From: an uncultured Phascolarctobacterium sp.
GTDB taxonomy: Bacteria; Bacillota; Negativicutes; Acidaminococcales; Acidaminococcaceae
Direction of reading: 5' to 3'
Length of the DNA stretch: 6,721 nucleotides
Assembly: GCA_934234275.1 (NCBI GenBank)
Contig: CAKQHU010000076.1
Location: forward strand, 1 to 6,721
In this document: positions 1 through 4,784 of the stretch, piece by piece
How positions within the stretch are numbered: position 1 is the stretch's first letter
How the letters are laid out: each line of letters starts with the position of its first letter
Position numbers and translations under genes: made by a program
The notes under the pieces: model-generated
The model's database searches: none
Seen by the model: only the letters and a program-made list of their open reading frames with translations
Told to the model about the DNA's origin: nothing

Positions 1-182
1 GCATAGCCATCAGCAGCGTGCGCTGCTCCCTGTTCATGCGCTGTCAGTACATGCTTAATATTTTTTACATCACGCAGAGCGTTGTAAAACGGCAGTATAG
101 CACCACCGGGATAACCAAAAATTGTAGAAACGCCTTCTTCCTCAAGGCATTTCACCATAACTTCAGCACCAGTAAGCTGCAT
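1..182 (-). CDS. ilvB: Acetolactate synthase large subunit, N-terminal 60 codons (cut by the window edge)
   Basis: Thiamine-diphosphate enzyme that condenses two pyruvates to 2-acetolactate and CO2, in the cytoplasm. Only the first 60 codons are present. They read as the start of the N-terminal ThDP-binding domain: [15 protein letters not shown], then [15 protein letters not shown] (residues 22-36), then [14 protein letters not shown]50 of HEQGA is the conserved glutamate that activates ThDP in this family. The ATG at 182 is chosen because an AGGAG (complement of 192-196) lies 9 bases upstream and family members start here. It is the last visible gene of the budA-ttdA-ttdB-ilvN-ilvB operon, 17 bases after ilvN. 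Whether it is a biosynthetic (IlvB/IlvI) or catabolic (AlsS/BudB) form cannot be settled from 60 residues, but pairing with IlvN argues for the FAD-containing IlvB type. Confidence 0.93.
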   Translation of the reverse strand, partial: MQLTGAEVMVKCLEEEGVSTIFGYPGGAILPFYNALRDVKNIKHVLTAHEQGAAHAADGY

Positions 183-199
183 AGTGTTATACTCCTTTC

Positions 200-727
200 T
201 TACGCTTCTTCGGCATGAGGCCATTCATAGCGTGATTCTTTGACATCCAATGATTCATCGCCACGTTCTAAAGCAACGATTCCCGTCTGCACCATTTCGA
301 CAATACCATAACGGCGCAGAGCATTTGCAAAGGCGCACAGCTTGCCTTCATCACCGGTGTTGACAAAGGTCATGCTGTTGCCGGTAACATCAATAGCATG
401 GGAACGGAAGGCTGTTGCTAATTGCAGCACCTCCATTTGCTTTTCGCCGGCGTGTACCTTGACCAGCAGCATGCTGCGCAGTGCGCTCGTTTCACGATGC
501 AGCACCTTAATGCGTTCTACTTCGCTCAGCTTAGCCAATTGCTTGCAGACCTGCTCAATTGTCAGCTCGTCTGCATCCAGTACGATGGTCATACGTGCAT
601 ATTCCGGATCCTGCGTACTGCCACTGGTTAAGCTGTCAATATTATAGCCACGGCGGGAAATCAGTCCTGTTACCCTCATTAACACACCAGGACGATTGTG
701 TGCAACAATAGATAATATCTGTTTCAT
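200..727 (-). CDS. ilvN: Acetolactate synthase small (regulatory) subunit
   Basis: Regulatory subunit that stimulates the large subunit and confers feedback inhibition by valine. The 175-residue protein (the E. coli homologue IlvH has about 163) has an N-terminal ACT domain, roughly residues 3-78, opening [28 protein letters not shown], then a C-terminal ALS small-subunit domain (about 84-158). N11, G14 and N29, the positions that line the valine site in E. coli IlvH, are all present, so valine sensitivity is plausible. The ATG at 727 follows an AGGAG (complement of 735-739) by 7 bases. It lies 42 bases after ttdB and 17 bases before ilvB. The order small subunit then large subunit is the reverse of the usual ilvB-ilvN. 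The C-terminal tail beyond about residue 160 is slightly longer than in E. coli. Confidence 0.95.
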   Translation of the reverse strand: MKQILSIVAHNRPGVLMRVTGLISRRGYNIDSLTSGSTQDPEYARMTIVLDADELTIEQVCKQLAKLSEVERIKVLHRETSALRSMLLVKVHAGEKQMEVLQLATAFRSHAIDVTGNSMTFVNTGDEGKLCAFANALRRYGIVEMVQTGIVALERGDESLDVKESRYEWPHAEEA

Positions 728-769
728 TTCTTTTCTCCTGAATCTGATAAATCCACAGCTATTTTATCT

Positions 770-1396
770 TTATTTAATAAATTTAACGTGTGGAATAATC
801 TCGTTATATACTTCTTCCTTGCGTTGGTTATAGATTACTTTTTGCTCTTCAAAAAAGTTTCTCCCATAGCTGTCGATAGAAACAATCAGCGGACCAAACA
901 TTTTTACATGGCAGCTCCACAGAGTTTCCGGCATACCCAGCTCACGCCAGTTTGCGTCAACGATTTCCTGTACCTCAGTTGCTGCAACAACAGCGTTGCC
1001 TGCGGGGAATACACAGTGAATAGCGCCAAAGTTTTTGCACGCATATTCAGTGTTGGGGCCCATGCCGCCTTTGCCGACGATAACGCGGACACCGGTTTTT
1101 TCAACGAACTCTTTCTCAAATTTTTCCATGCGCATACTGGTGGTAGGACCAACAGATACCATTTCAAATTTGTCATCGCCCAAGGGACGAATAATCGGAC
1201 CGGCGTGCAGAATTGCTTTATCCTTAACATCAACAGGCAGCTCACGGCCATATTCTACGACACGGCGATGTGCAACGTCACGACAGGTGGTAATGTCACC
1301 ATTCAGATAAACAATGTCACCAATATGAATATTCTTTAAGTCTTCTGCGCTTACAGGAGTAGTTAAAACCTTTTTGCCATCAATTACTTCGTACAT
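770..1396 (-). CDS. ttdB: L(+)-tartrate dehydratase / class I fumarase, beta subunit
   Basis: Beta subunit of a two-subunit [4Fe-4S] hydro-lyase. With the alpha subunit it would convert L-tartrate to oxaloacetate, or malate/fumarate if it is a fumarase. Of 208 residues, recognisable blocks are [10 protein letters not shown] (36-45), [10 protein letters not shown] (62-71), GPTTSMRM (83-90), GKGGMGP (108-114), [16 protein letters not shown] (130-145) and [12 protein letters not shown] (167-178). From memory, CRDVxHRR and [15 protein letters not shown] match E. coli TtdB more closely than two-subunit fumarases, which tend to have TARDAAHKR and GPTTSARM. That is why I prefer tartrate dehydratase. 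Its ATG overlaps the ttdA stop by one base (TAATG), which suggests translational coupling and one-to-one synthesis; the ribosome site itself is weak (GGGTGA). Substrate specificity remains an inference. Confidence 0.82.
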   Translation of the reverse strand: MYEVIDGKKVLTTPVSAEDLKNIHIGDIVYLNGDITTCRDVAHRRVVEYGRELPVDVKDKAILHAGPIIRPLGDDKFEMVSVGPTTSMRMEKFEKEFVEKTGVRVIVGKGGMGPNTEYACKNFGAIHCVFPAGNAVVAATEVQEIVDANWRELGMPETLWSCHVKMFGPLIVSIDSYGRNFFEEQKVIYNQRKEEVYNEIIPHVKFIK

Positions 1397-2295
1397 TATA
1401 AAGTCACCCCGCTATGAGAAAGAATTTTGTAGTTTAAGTTTTTGTCGAATACGATATGGCCACGACGATGAGACCAGCAGCCAACGTTTACAGCAACACC
1501 GATTACAGACGGATGACGAGCAGAATTTTCTACGTTAACGCCCATAACGGAATATTTGCCGCCTAAGCCTTGAGGACCGAGGCCGATTTTATTGATACCA
1601 TCTTCCAACAGCTGCTCCAGGAGTGCTGCATTCTTGTTCGGGTTATGGCTGCCAATCGGACGCATCAATGCTTTTTTAGCGTGCAGAGCAGCTACTTCTA
1701 CAGAAGTACCGACGCCCACACCTACCAGAAGCGGCGGGCAGGCATTCAGGCCATAGGAGGTCATAACATCCAGCACGAATCTGGTTACACCTTCATAACC
1801 GGCACCGGGCATCAGCACCATTGCTTTACCGGGCAGGCTGCAGCCGCCGCCGGCCATATAAGTGTACAGATCCAGCTCATCGCTGTTCGGCACAATCTCC
1901 CAGAAAATAGTCGGAGTACCGGTGCCGACATTTTTGCCGGTGTTGTATTCATCAAAGGTTTCTACACTGTTATGACGCAGCGGAGCCTGCTGAGTTGCAC
2001 GGATAACGGCTTCCTTCAGCAATACTTCCAGCTCGTTGATTAGCGGGAAATTGGTGCCGCATCTTACTACGAACTGCATAACGCCGGTATCCTGGCAGCT
2101 AGGACGATTCAGATCCTTAGCCAGCTTCTGGTTCAGCTTCATGGTCTGGTAGATAGTTTTAGACAGCGGGCTGTCTTCCTTTTCTGCCAGCTCATCCAGC
2201 TTAGCGATAACATCGTCAGGTAAAACCTTAGCGGTGTGCGCTACAAAATGTGCTACATAGTTTGTTAATTGTTCAACTTGTTCTTGCTTATCCAT
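1396..2295 (-). CDS. ttdA: L(+)-tartrate dehydratase / class I fumarase, alpha subunit
   Basis: Alpha subunit carrying the [4Fe-4S] cluster of the hydro-lyase completed by the next gene. It has 299 residues, close to E. coli TtdA (about 303). Three cysteines sit in the family's conserved contexts: C67 in [10 protein letters not shown]186 in [11 protein letters not shown] and C273 in VGCWSHRRG; these are the expected cluster ligands. Other blocks are [19 protein letters not shown] (104-122), [11 protein letters not shown] (146-156), GLGPQGLGG (238-246) and [12 protein letters not shown] (259-270). PLRHN and NTGKN are what I remember for tartrate dehydratases, whereas fumarases usually show LRPN and NTGDN, so the tartrate call is favoured but not proven. 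The ATG at 2295 has GGAGGG (complement of 2301-2306) 5 bases upstream. It is 36 bases downstream of budA, in the same operon. Confidence 0.84.
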   Translation of the reverse strand: MDKQEQVEQLTNYVAHFVAHTAKVLPDDVIAKLDELAEKEDSPLSKTIYQTMKLNQKLAKDLNRPSCQDTGVMQFVVRCGTNFPLINELEVLLKEAVIRATQQAPLRHNSVETFDEYNTGKNVGTGTPTIFWEIVPNSDELDLYTYMAGGGCSLPGKAMVLMPGAGYEGVTRFVLDVMTSYGLNACPPLLVGVGVGTSVEVAALHAKKALMRPIGSHNPNKNAALLEQLLEDGINKIGLGPQGLGGKYSVMGVNVENSARHPSVIGVAVNVGCWSHRRGHIVFDKNLNYKILSHSGVTL

Positions 2296-2331
2296 TTTTA
2301 CCCTCCATACGCAGCATCGGCTGCAAATTTA

Positions 2332-3057
2332 TTATTTATTGCCTGCTTTCTCCACACTCTCAATTTCCTCCTTGGAAACATCAGTAAGAGTAAGCTTTTG
2401 AAAAAACCTTGTTTTAGGAATCAGGAAGTTAAAGCCTTCGGTTCTGCCCATATAAGCCTTGCCCTCCTGCAGGGAGCAGTCAAAAACATGACCGCCCATC
2501 GTTCTGTCATCCGATATAAAATGTACATGCCAGCCTGCAACATTCAAGCCATCCATATATTGCGGAAAATATACGCAAACGAGGCTGCCGCTGACATTTT
2601 TAAATTCAAACTCACGCTGATCTGTTTCCAAAACCTTAGCAAATGTTTTATAAGGCTCGCTATGCTGCTTCTTTTCAGAACGCGCGTAAATTTCGTTAAA
2701 ATATCCATCTATACGGCAAGCGTAGATATTGTTCTCACCATGAGCTTTGCCAACCTCGTCCAGCTTAGCCAGAAGCTCGCTCATATCAGCGATGTTCTCC
2801 AGCTCAAAAGCTATATTCTTATTTAAGTATGTTACGGAAGCAAACGGGGTAGCGTCGCCGGCATCGGCAATCTCTACTGTACCATCTGCTTTCGCCCGAT
2901 AGCAGACACCATCGAGTACAATCATTTCACCATCAACCGCTTCAAAAGTACCTAAGCCCATATCACCGTTGGTAAGCAGTTCTTCAATTGTTGCATTGCC
3001 ATAAAAATCACCCTTTGCTAAAGCCTGCAGGGTTGATACCTGATACATTAAAGCCAT
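2332..3057 (-). CDS. budA: Alpha-acetolactate decarboxylase
   Basis: Zinc enzyme that decarboxylates 2-acetolactate to acetoin in the cytoplasm, diverting pyruvate to a neutral product. The 241 residues match the usual family length. The N-terminus MYQVSTLQALAKGDFYG and the region GDMGLGTFEAVDGEMIVLDG (31-50) are typical of the family. The C-terminal AGWHVHFISDDRTMGGHVFD (174-193) supplies the three zinc-ligand histidines, H177, H179 and H190. The ATG at 3057 is preferred over the internal ATG three codons later because AGGAGG (complement of 3065-3070) is 7 bases upstream of it. It is the first gene of the minus-strand operon. Its promoter faces the divergent lysR gene, a layout like the alsR-alsSD and budR-bud loci. 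Placing this decarboxylase with a hydro-lyase and an IlvN-type synthase is unusual. Confidence 0.96.
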   Translation of the reverse strand: MALMYQVSTLQALAKGDFYGNATIEELLTNGDMGLGTFEAVDGEMIVLDGVCYRAKADGTVEIADAGDATPFASVTYLNKNIAFELENIADMSELLAKLDEVGKAHGENNIYACRIDGYFNEIYARSEKKQHSEPYKTFAKVLETDQREFEFKNVSGSLVCVYFPQYMDGLNVAGWHVHFISDDRTMGGHVFDCSLQEGKAYMGRTEGFNFLIPKTRFFQKLTLTDVSKEEIESVEKAGNK

Positions 3058-3104
3058 CCTCTGACCTCCTCATGCTTTTTCTCTAATCAAGACCGCCTGA
3101 AACC

Positions 3105-3128
3105 ACATACATTAAAGTATCTGTATGT
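3105..3128 (-). promoter_or_regulatory. Inverted repeat in the budA 5' leader
   Basis: ACATACA (3105-3111) and TGTATGT (3122-3128) form a perfect 7-bp inverted repeat with a 10-base spacer. If the promoter at 3172-3200 is correct, it lies about 40-60 bases into the roughly 107-base untranslated leader of the budA operon and could fold as an RNA hairpin. Within it, ATAC-N6-GTAT also resembles a LysR-type half-site pair, so a DNA site is possible. No function can be assigned. Confidence 0.35.
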
Positions 3129-3168
3129 CATTATCCTGTACTTTAGCAGCAGTCTTTCTTGACCTGCC

Positions 3169-3197
3169 TTTACTATAACATCAATCTAGTGTATAAT
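3169..3197 (+). promoter_or_regulatory. Putative lysR promoter
   Basis: TTTACT (3169-3174), 17 bases, then a consensus TATAAT (3192-3197). The predicted start is near 3204, leaving a leader of about 36 bases. The -10 overlaps the -35 of the opposing budA promoter, and the operator covers everything from this -10 to the ribosome binding site. The two promoters probably exclude each other, and regulator binding would repress lysR itself. The -35 is only a 4 of 6 match. Confidence 0.5.
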
Positions 3198-3200
3198 CAA
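3172..3200 (-). promoter_or_regulatory. Promoter of the budA-ttdAB-ilvNB operon
   Basis: On the minus strand, TTGATT (complement of 3195-3200) is separated by 17 bases from TATAGT (complement of 3172-3177). The latter is preceded by TG one base away, giving an extended -10 (TGTTATAGT). The predicted start is the A of CAG at about 3165. The same -35, spacer length, extended -10 and CAG start are found at 4272-4308 on the plus strand, which greatly strengthens the call. It overlaps the putative lysR promoter face to face. Confidence 0.75.
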
Positions 3201-3237
3201 TTTTATAGAATTAATGTTTCTATAAAGGAGATTTATA
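3195..3237 (-). promoter_or_regulatory. Shared operator module, copy at budA/lysR
   Basis: Read on the minus strand, this 43-base stretch aligns without gaps with plus-strand 4235-4277, with 34 of 43 bases identical. It begins with a palindrome-like box (TATAAATC-TCC-TTTATA), then shares ATTAATTC and ATAAAATTGATT. The last element overlaps the -35. Relative to the predicted start of budA, the first box is centred near -64 and the second about 30 bp closer, the classic recognition-site/activation-site layout of LysR-type activators. On the plus strand the same box contains the lysR ribosome binding site. The adjoining inverted repeat TTTATAGAA (3202-3210)/TTCTATAAA (3218-3226) is a perfect 9-bp pair with a 7-base spacer. 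Confidence 0.72.
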
Positions 3238-3239
3238 GT

Positions 3240-4169
3240 ATGGAGCTAGAAAAAAAGTATATCTACCAGGTCTATCAATGCGGCAGTTTTTCTAAAGCTG
3301 CAGAAGCGTTATTCATTACTCAGCCTGCACTGAGCATAGCTATCAAAAAAGTGGAGCAGGAAATAGGTGCTGCCATTTTTAACCGCAGTCAAAGACCGCT
3401 CACACTCACAAGCATCGGCGAACTGTATCTGCAGCATATCAAAAAGGAAATGCTGCTGGAGCAGCAGCTCAAGCAGCAGATTGATGATATTCATGGTTTA
3501 AAAAGCGGTGATCTGAAAATCGGCGGCACGCATTATATGAATGCTTATCTCCTGCCATCATACATAGCCCAATTCAACACTCTCTATCCCAACATTAACA
3601 TTACAATGGCAGAAACAAGCTCTGACATGCTCATTGAAATGCTCAGGAACAACGAGCTTGATTTCACCTTCAGCTGTGATGAAGACGTAGTGCAAGAGTT
3701 TGACAGCTATCCCACCTTTTCCGACCATATCCTGCTCGCTGTTCCGCAAACCTTCGCGCTCAGCGATAAATTACTGGATGATAGCCTGAGCGCAATAGAA
3801 GTCAGACACGGCATCCACCTATCGGAAAATTGTCCCAGTGTTGACTTACATCAATTCACGGACTACAACTTCATCCGTATCGACGCCCATGTCAACCTTG
3901 GCATGCGCACGCTCAAAATGTTTGAAGAAGCAGAAATTCTGCCACGTATAAAGGTCAAGGTGCCGCAGCTCGTCACAGCCTTCCAGCTTGCGGAGCATGG
4001 TATCGGCGCTACTTTTATCAGCGACAAGCTGGTAACCGGCAATGAATCCACTTTGCGCTTTTTCAAGCTGCAGTCTAAGCAGGCAGAAAGAAAATATTCT
4101 CTGCTTTTACCACATAATGTTTATGTTCCTAACGCAGTCATCGAATTCATCAAGCTTTTCCGGCAATGA
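3240..4169 (+). CDS. LysR-type transcriptional regulator
   Basis: A 309-residue protein of normal LysR-family length. The N-terminal winged helix-turn-helix is clear: SFSKAAEALFITQPALSIAI (16-35), then KKVEQEIGAAIFNRSQRPLTLTSIG. A linker helix follows (about 60-88), then an effector-binding domain (about 90-305) beginning GDLKIGGTHYMNAYLLP. The start is the ATG at 3240, preceded 9 bases upstream by AAGGAG (3225-3230). An in-frame TTG at 3159 would add 27 residues before the normal start of the HTH domain and has no ribosome site, so it is rejected. Divergence from budA, and operator copies in front of both flanking operons, make it the likely activator of both and a repressor of itself. The inducer is unknown; tartrate, acetate or another pathway acid is plausible. 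Functionally it resembles AlsR/BudR or TtdR, but orthology cannot be claimed. Confidence 0.95.
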   Translation: MELEKKYIYQVYQCGSFSKAAEALFITQPALSIAIKKVEQEIGAAIFNRSQRPLTLTSIGELYLQHIKKEMLLEQQLKQQIDDIHGLKSGDLKIGGTHYMNAYLLPSYIAQFNTLYPNINITMAETSSDMLIEMLRNNELDFTFSCDEDVVQEFDSYPTFSDHILLAVPQTFALSDKLLDDSLSAIEVRHGIHLSENCPSVDLHQFTDYNFIRIDAHVNLGMRTLKMFEEAEILPRIKVKVPQLVTAFQLAEHGIGATFISDKLVTGNESTLRFFKLQSKQAERKYSLLLPHNVYVPNAVIEFIKLFRQ

Positions 4170-4190
4170 CATTAGATGAAGAAAAATACA

Positions 4191-4225
4191 GCAGCTGAGG
4201 GTTTGCCCTTCAGCTGCTTTTCTTT
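4191..4225 (+). terminator. Rho-independent terminator of lysR
   Basis: GCAGCTGAGGG (4191-4201) pairs with CCCTTCAGCTGC (4206-4217) with one bulged T and a four-base loop, followed by TTTTCTTT. It begins 21 bases after the lysR stop and separates lysR from the downstream micro-ORF operon. Confidence 0.9.
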
Positions 4226-4234
4226 GTGTTTTAT

Positions 4235-4281
4235 TATAAATCAGATTTATATGCTTATTAATTCCATAAAATTGATTTATC
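4235..4281 (+). promoter_or_regulatory. Shared operator module, copy at the micro-ORF/carboxyltransferase operon
   Basis: A 17-bp near-perfect palindrome, TATAAATC-A-GATTTATA (4235-4251), has T-N11-A symmetry (T4237/A4249) as expected for a LysR box. It is centred about 64 bp before the predicted start. A second, degenerate copy with the pattern ATAAA-N3-GATTTAT (4266-4280) lies exactly 30 bp downstream and covers the -35. The block 4235-4277 aligns without gaps to the operator in front of budA (minus strand 3237 to 3195). Binding by the adjacent LysR regulator is inferred. Confidence 0.75.
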
Positions 4282-4300
4282 TTATTATCCGTGGTATATT
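4272..4300 (+). promoter_or_regulatory. Promoter of the micro-ORF/carboxyltransferase operon
   Basis: TTGATT (4272-4277), a 17-base spacer, then an extended -10, TGG-TATATT (4292-4300). The likely start is A4307 in CAG, giving a leader of about 103 bases before the first micro-ORF. It has the same architecture and spacing as the budA promoter on the other strand. Confidence 0.78.
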
Positions 4301-4315
4301 TTAGTCAGTTCAAAA

Positions 4316-4359
4316 AACAGCTGCTAAACAAGCATAAAGAAAAATACACAGCAGCTGTT
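4316..4359 (+). promoter_or_regulatory. Long hairpin at the 5' end of the micro-ORF operon transcript
   Basis: AACAGCTGCT (4316-4325) and AGCAGCTGTT (4350-4359) form a perfect 10-bp stem with a 24-base A-rich loop. With transcription starting near 4307, the hairpin would sit about 10 bases from the 5' end of the message, where it could stabilise the RNA or regulate it. On the minus strand the stem is followed by six T, so an antisense terminator is also possible, although the loop is large for that. Its right arm with the preceding A-rich stretch (4337-4357) nearly repeats the left arm of the lysR terminator (4179-4197). Confidence 0.6.
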
Positions 4360-4409
4360 ATCCATACAAATTTTAAAAATCATGTTTTATTTTACGGAGG
4401 GATTTTACT

Positions 4410-4496
4410 ATGAATAATGCAAAACAATACTTCAGAATCGAGCCCTGGAAAAGCGTTCGTGCTTTAAAACTTCAACTGCTTGGTCTGAGCGACTAA
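4410..4496 (+). CDS. Micropeptide 1 of the tandem set (28 residues, function unknown)
   Basis: A 28-codon ORF starting MNNAKQYFRIEPWKSVRALK and ending LLGLSD. It has a strong ribosome site, GGAGG at 4396-4400, 9 bases upstream, and a TAA stop. The peptide is basic, has no signal peptide and no membrane segment, and residues 12-26 could form an amphipathic helix. Residues 12-23 (PW..VR.LK..L) resemble residues 64-75 of the carboxyltransferase encoded downstream. It is nearly identical to micropeptide 2. It contains no run of one amino acid, so a classic attenuation leader is unlikely. I do not recognise a described family. It could be a small accessory subunit, a regulator of the carboxyltransferase, or a translational leader. 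Confidence 0.8.
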   Translation: MNNAKQYFRIEPWKSVRALKLQLLGLSD

Positions 4497-4541
4497 TTAA
4501 CATCAACGAAAAACATATTTGAACTTACGGAGGTAACTACC

Positions 4542-4628
4542 ATGAATAATGCAAAACAATACTTCAGAATCGAGCCCTGGAAAAGCGTTCGTGCTTTAAA
4601 ACTTCAACTGCTTGGTCTGAACGACTAA
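4542..4628 (+). CDS. Micropeptide 2 of the tandem set (28 residues, function unknown)
   Basis: Near-exact copy of micropeptide 1: 86 of 87 bases identical, the one change (AGC to AAC) turning S27 into N. It has its own ribosome site, GGAGG at 4529-4533, 8 bases before the ATG, and a TAA stop. It lies 45 bases after the first copy. Keeping an intact start, frame, stop and ribosome site in both copies suggests that dose of the peptide matters, but a very recent duplication alone could also explain the identity. Confidence 0.8.
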   Translation: MNNAKQYFRIEPWKSVRALKLQLLGLND

Positions 4629-4674
4629 TTAACATCAGCAAGACTTTTTATTCAAACTTACGGAGGTAACTATC

Positions 4675-4770
4675 ATGAGCAATGTAAAAGATTTCATCAG
4701 AATTGAACCCTGGACAAGCGTACGTACCCTTAAAGTAAATCTGCTTGCTTCGGCAATGCATCTCAACTAA
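4675..4770 (+). CDS. Micropeptide 3 of the tandem set (31 residues, diverged, function unknown)
   Basis: A 31-codon paralogue of micropeptides 1 and 2. It keeps MxNxKxFxRIEPWxSVRxLKxxLL with a different C-terminal end (ASAMHLN). Conserved residues I10, E11, V16 and L19 use different codons from copy 1 (ATC/ATT, GAG/GAA, GTT/GTA, TTA/CTT), a sign that selection acts on the peptide rather than the DNA. GGAGG at 4662-4666 is 8 bases before the ATG. The stop is only 14 bases before the carboxyltransferase start, so the two are probably translationally coupled. With N22 matching N74 of the carboxyltransferase, this copy is the closest to that protein's PWQRLRLLKKNL segment. Confidence 0.82.
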   Translation: MSNVKDFIRIEPWTSVRTLKVNLLASAMHLN

Positions 4771-4784
4771 CCGGAGGCAAGAGC

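Larger units (their letters stand above)
4392..4770 (+). repeat. Tandem array of three micro-ORF units, about 133 bp each
   Basis: TTACGGAGG recurs at 4392, 4525 and 4658, a period of exactly 133 bases, each time followed by a micro-ORF. The first two coding parts differ at one base in 87. The spacers after ORF 1 and ORF 2 share TTAACATCA at their start and AACTTACGGAGGTAACTA before the next ATG. The third unit has diverged in its coding part and lacks the spacer, running directly into the carboxyltransferase gene. This pattern indicates an old duplication producing the third-type copy and a recent one producing the near-identical pair. Confidence 0.9.

Noticed and set aside
788..1339. Long plus-strand ORF opposite ttdB, and similar ORFs opposite ttdA, budA and ilvN
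   Set aside because: These are antisense shadows of strongly conserved genes, with no ribosome sites and no recognisable protein features.
770..2295. A firm call of two-subunit fumarase for the hydro-lyase
   Set aside because: The signature blocks as I remember them (PLRHN, NTGKN, CRDVx[11 protein letters not shown]) fit tartrate dehydratase better. Fumarase is kept as the alternative.
3159..3239. Upstream TTG start that would lengthen the LysR protein by 27 residues
   Set aside because: It has no ribosome site and lies upstream of the predicted lysR transcription start. The ATG at 3240 has AAGGAG at the right distance and gives the normal LysR N-terminus.
4392..4674. CRISPR-like or insertion-sequence origin of the tandem repeat
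   Set aside because: The repeat unit is a gene with its ribosome site; there are only three units, no short regular spacers, no terminal inverted repeats and no transposase.
4410..4770. The micro-ORFs as classic amino-acid attenuation leader peptides
   Set aside because: There are no runs of a single amino acid and no terminator hairpin between them and the carboxyltransferase gene. Three full ribosome sites would also be unnecessary for attenuation.
4410..4770. The micro-ORFs as OadG, MmdD or MmdE-like small subunits of a decarboxylase
   Set aside because: Those subunits are longer, and OadG has a membrane-spanning segment. These peptides are 28-31 residues, basic, and lack any hydrophobic span.
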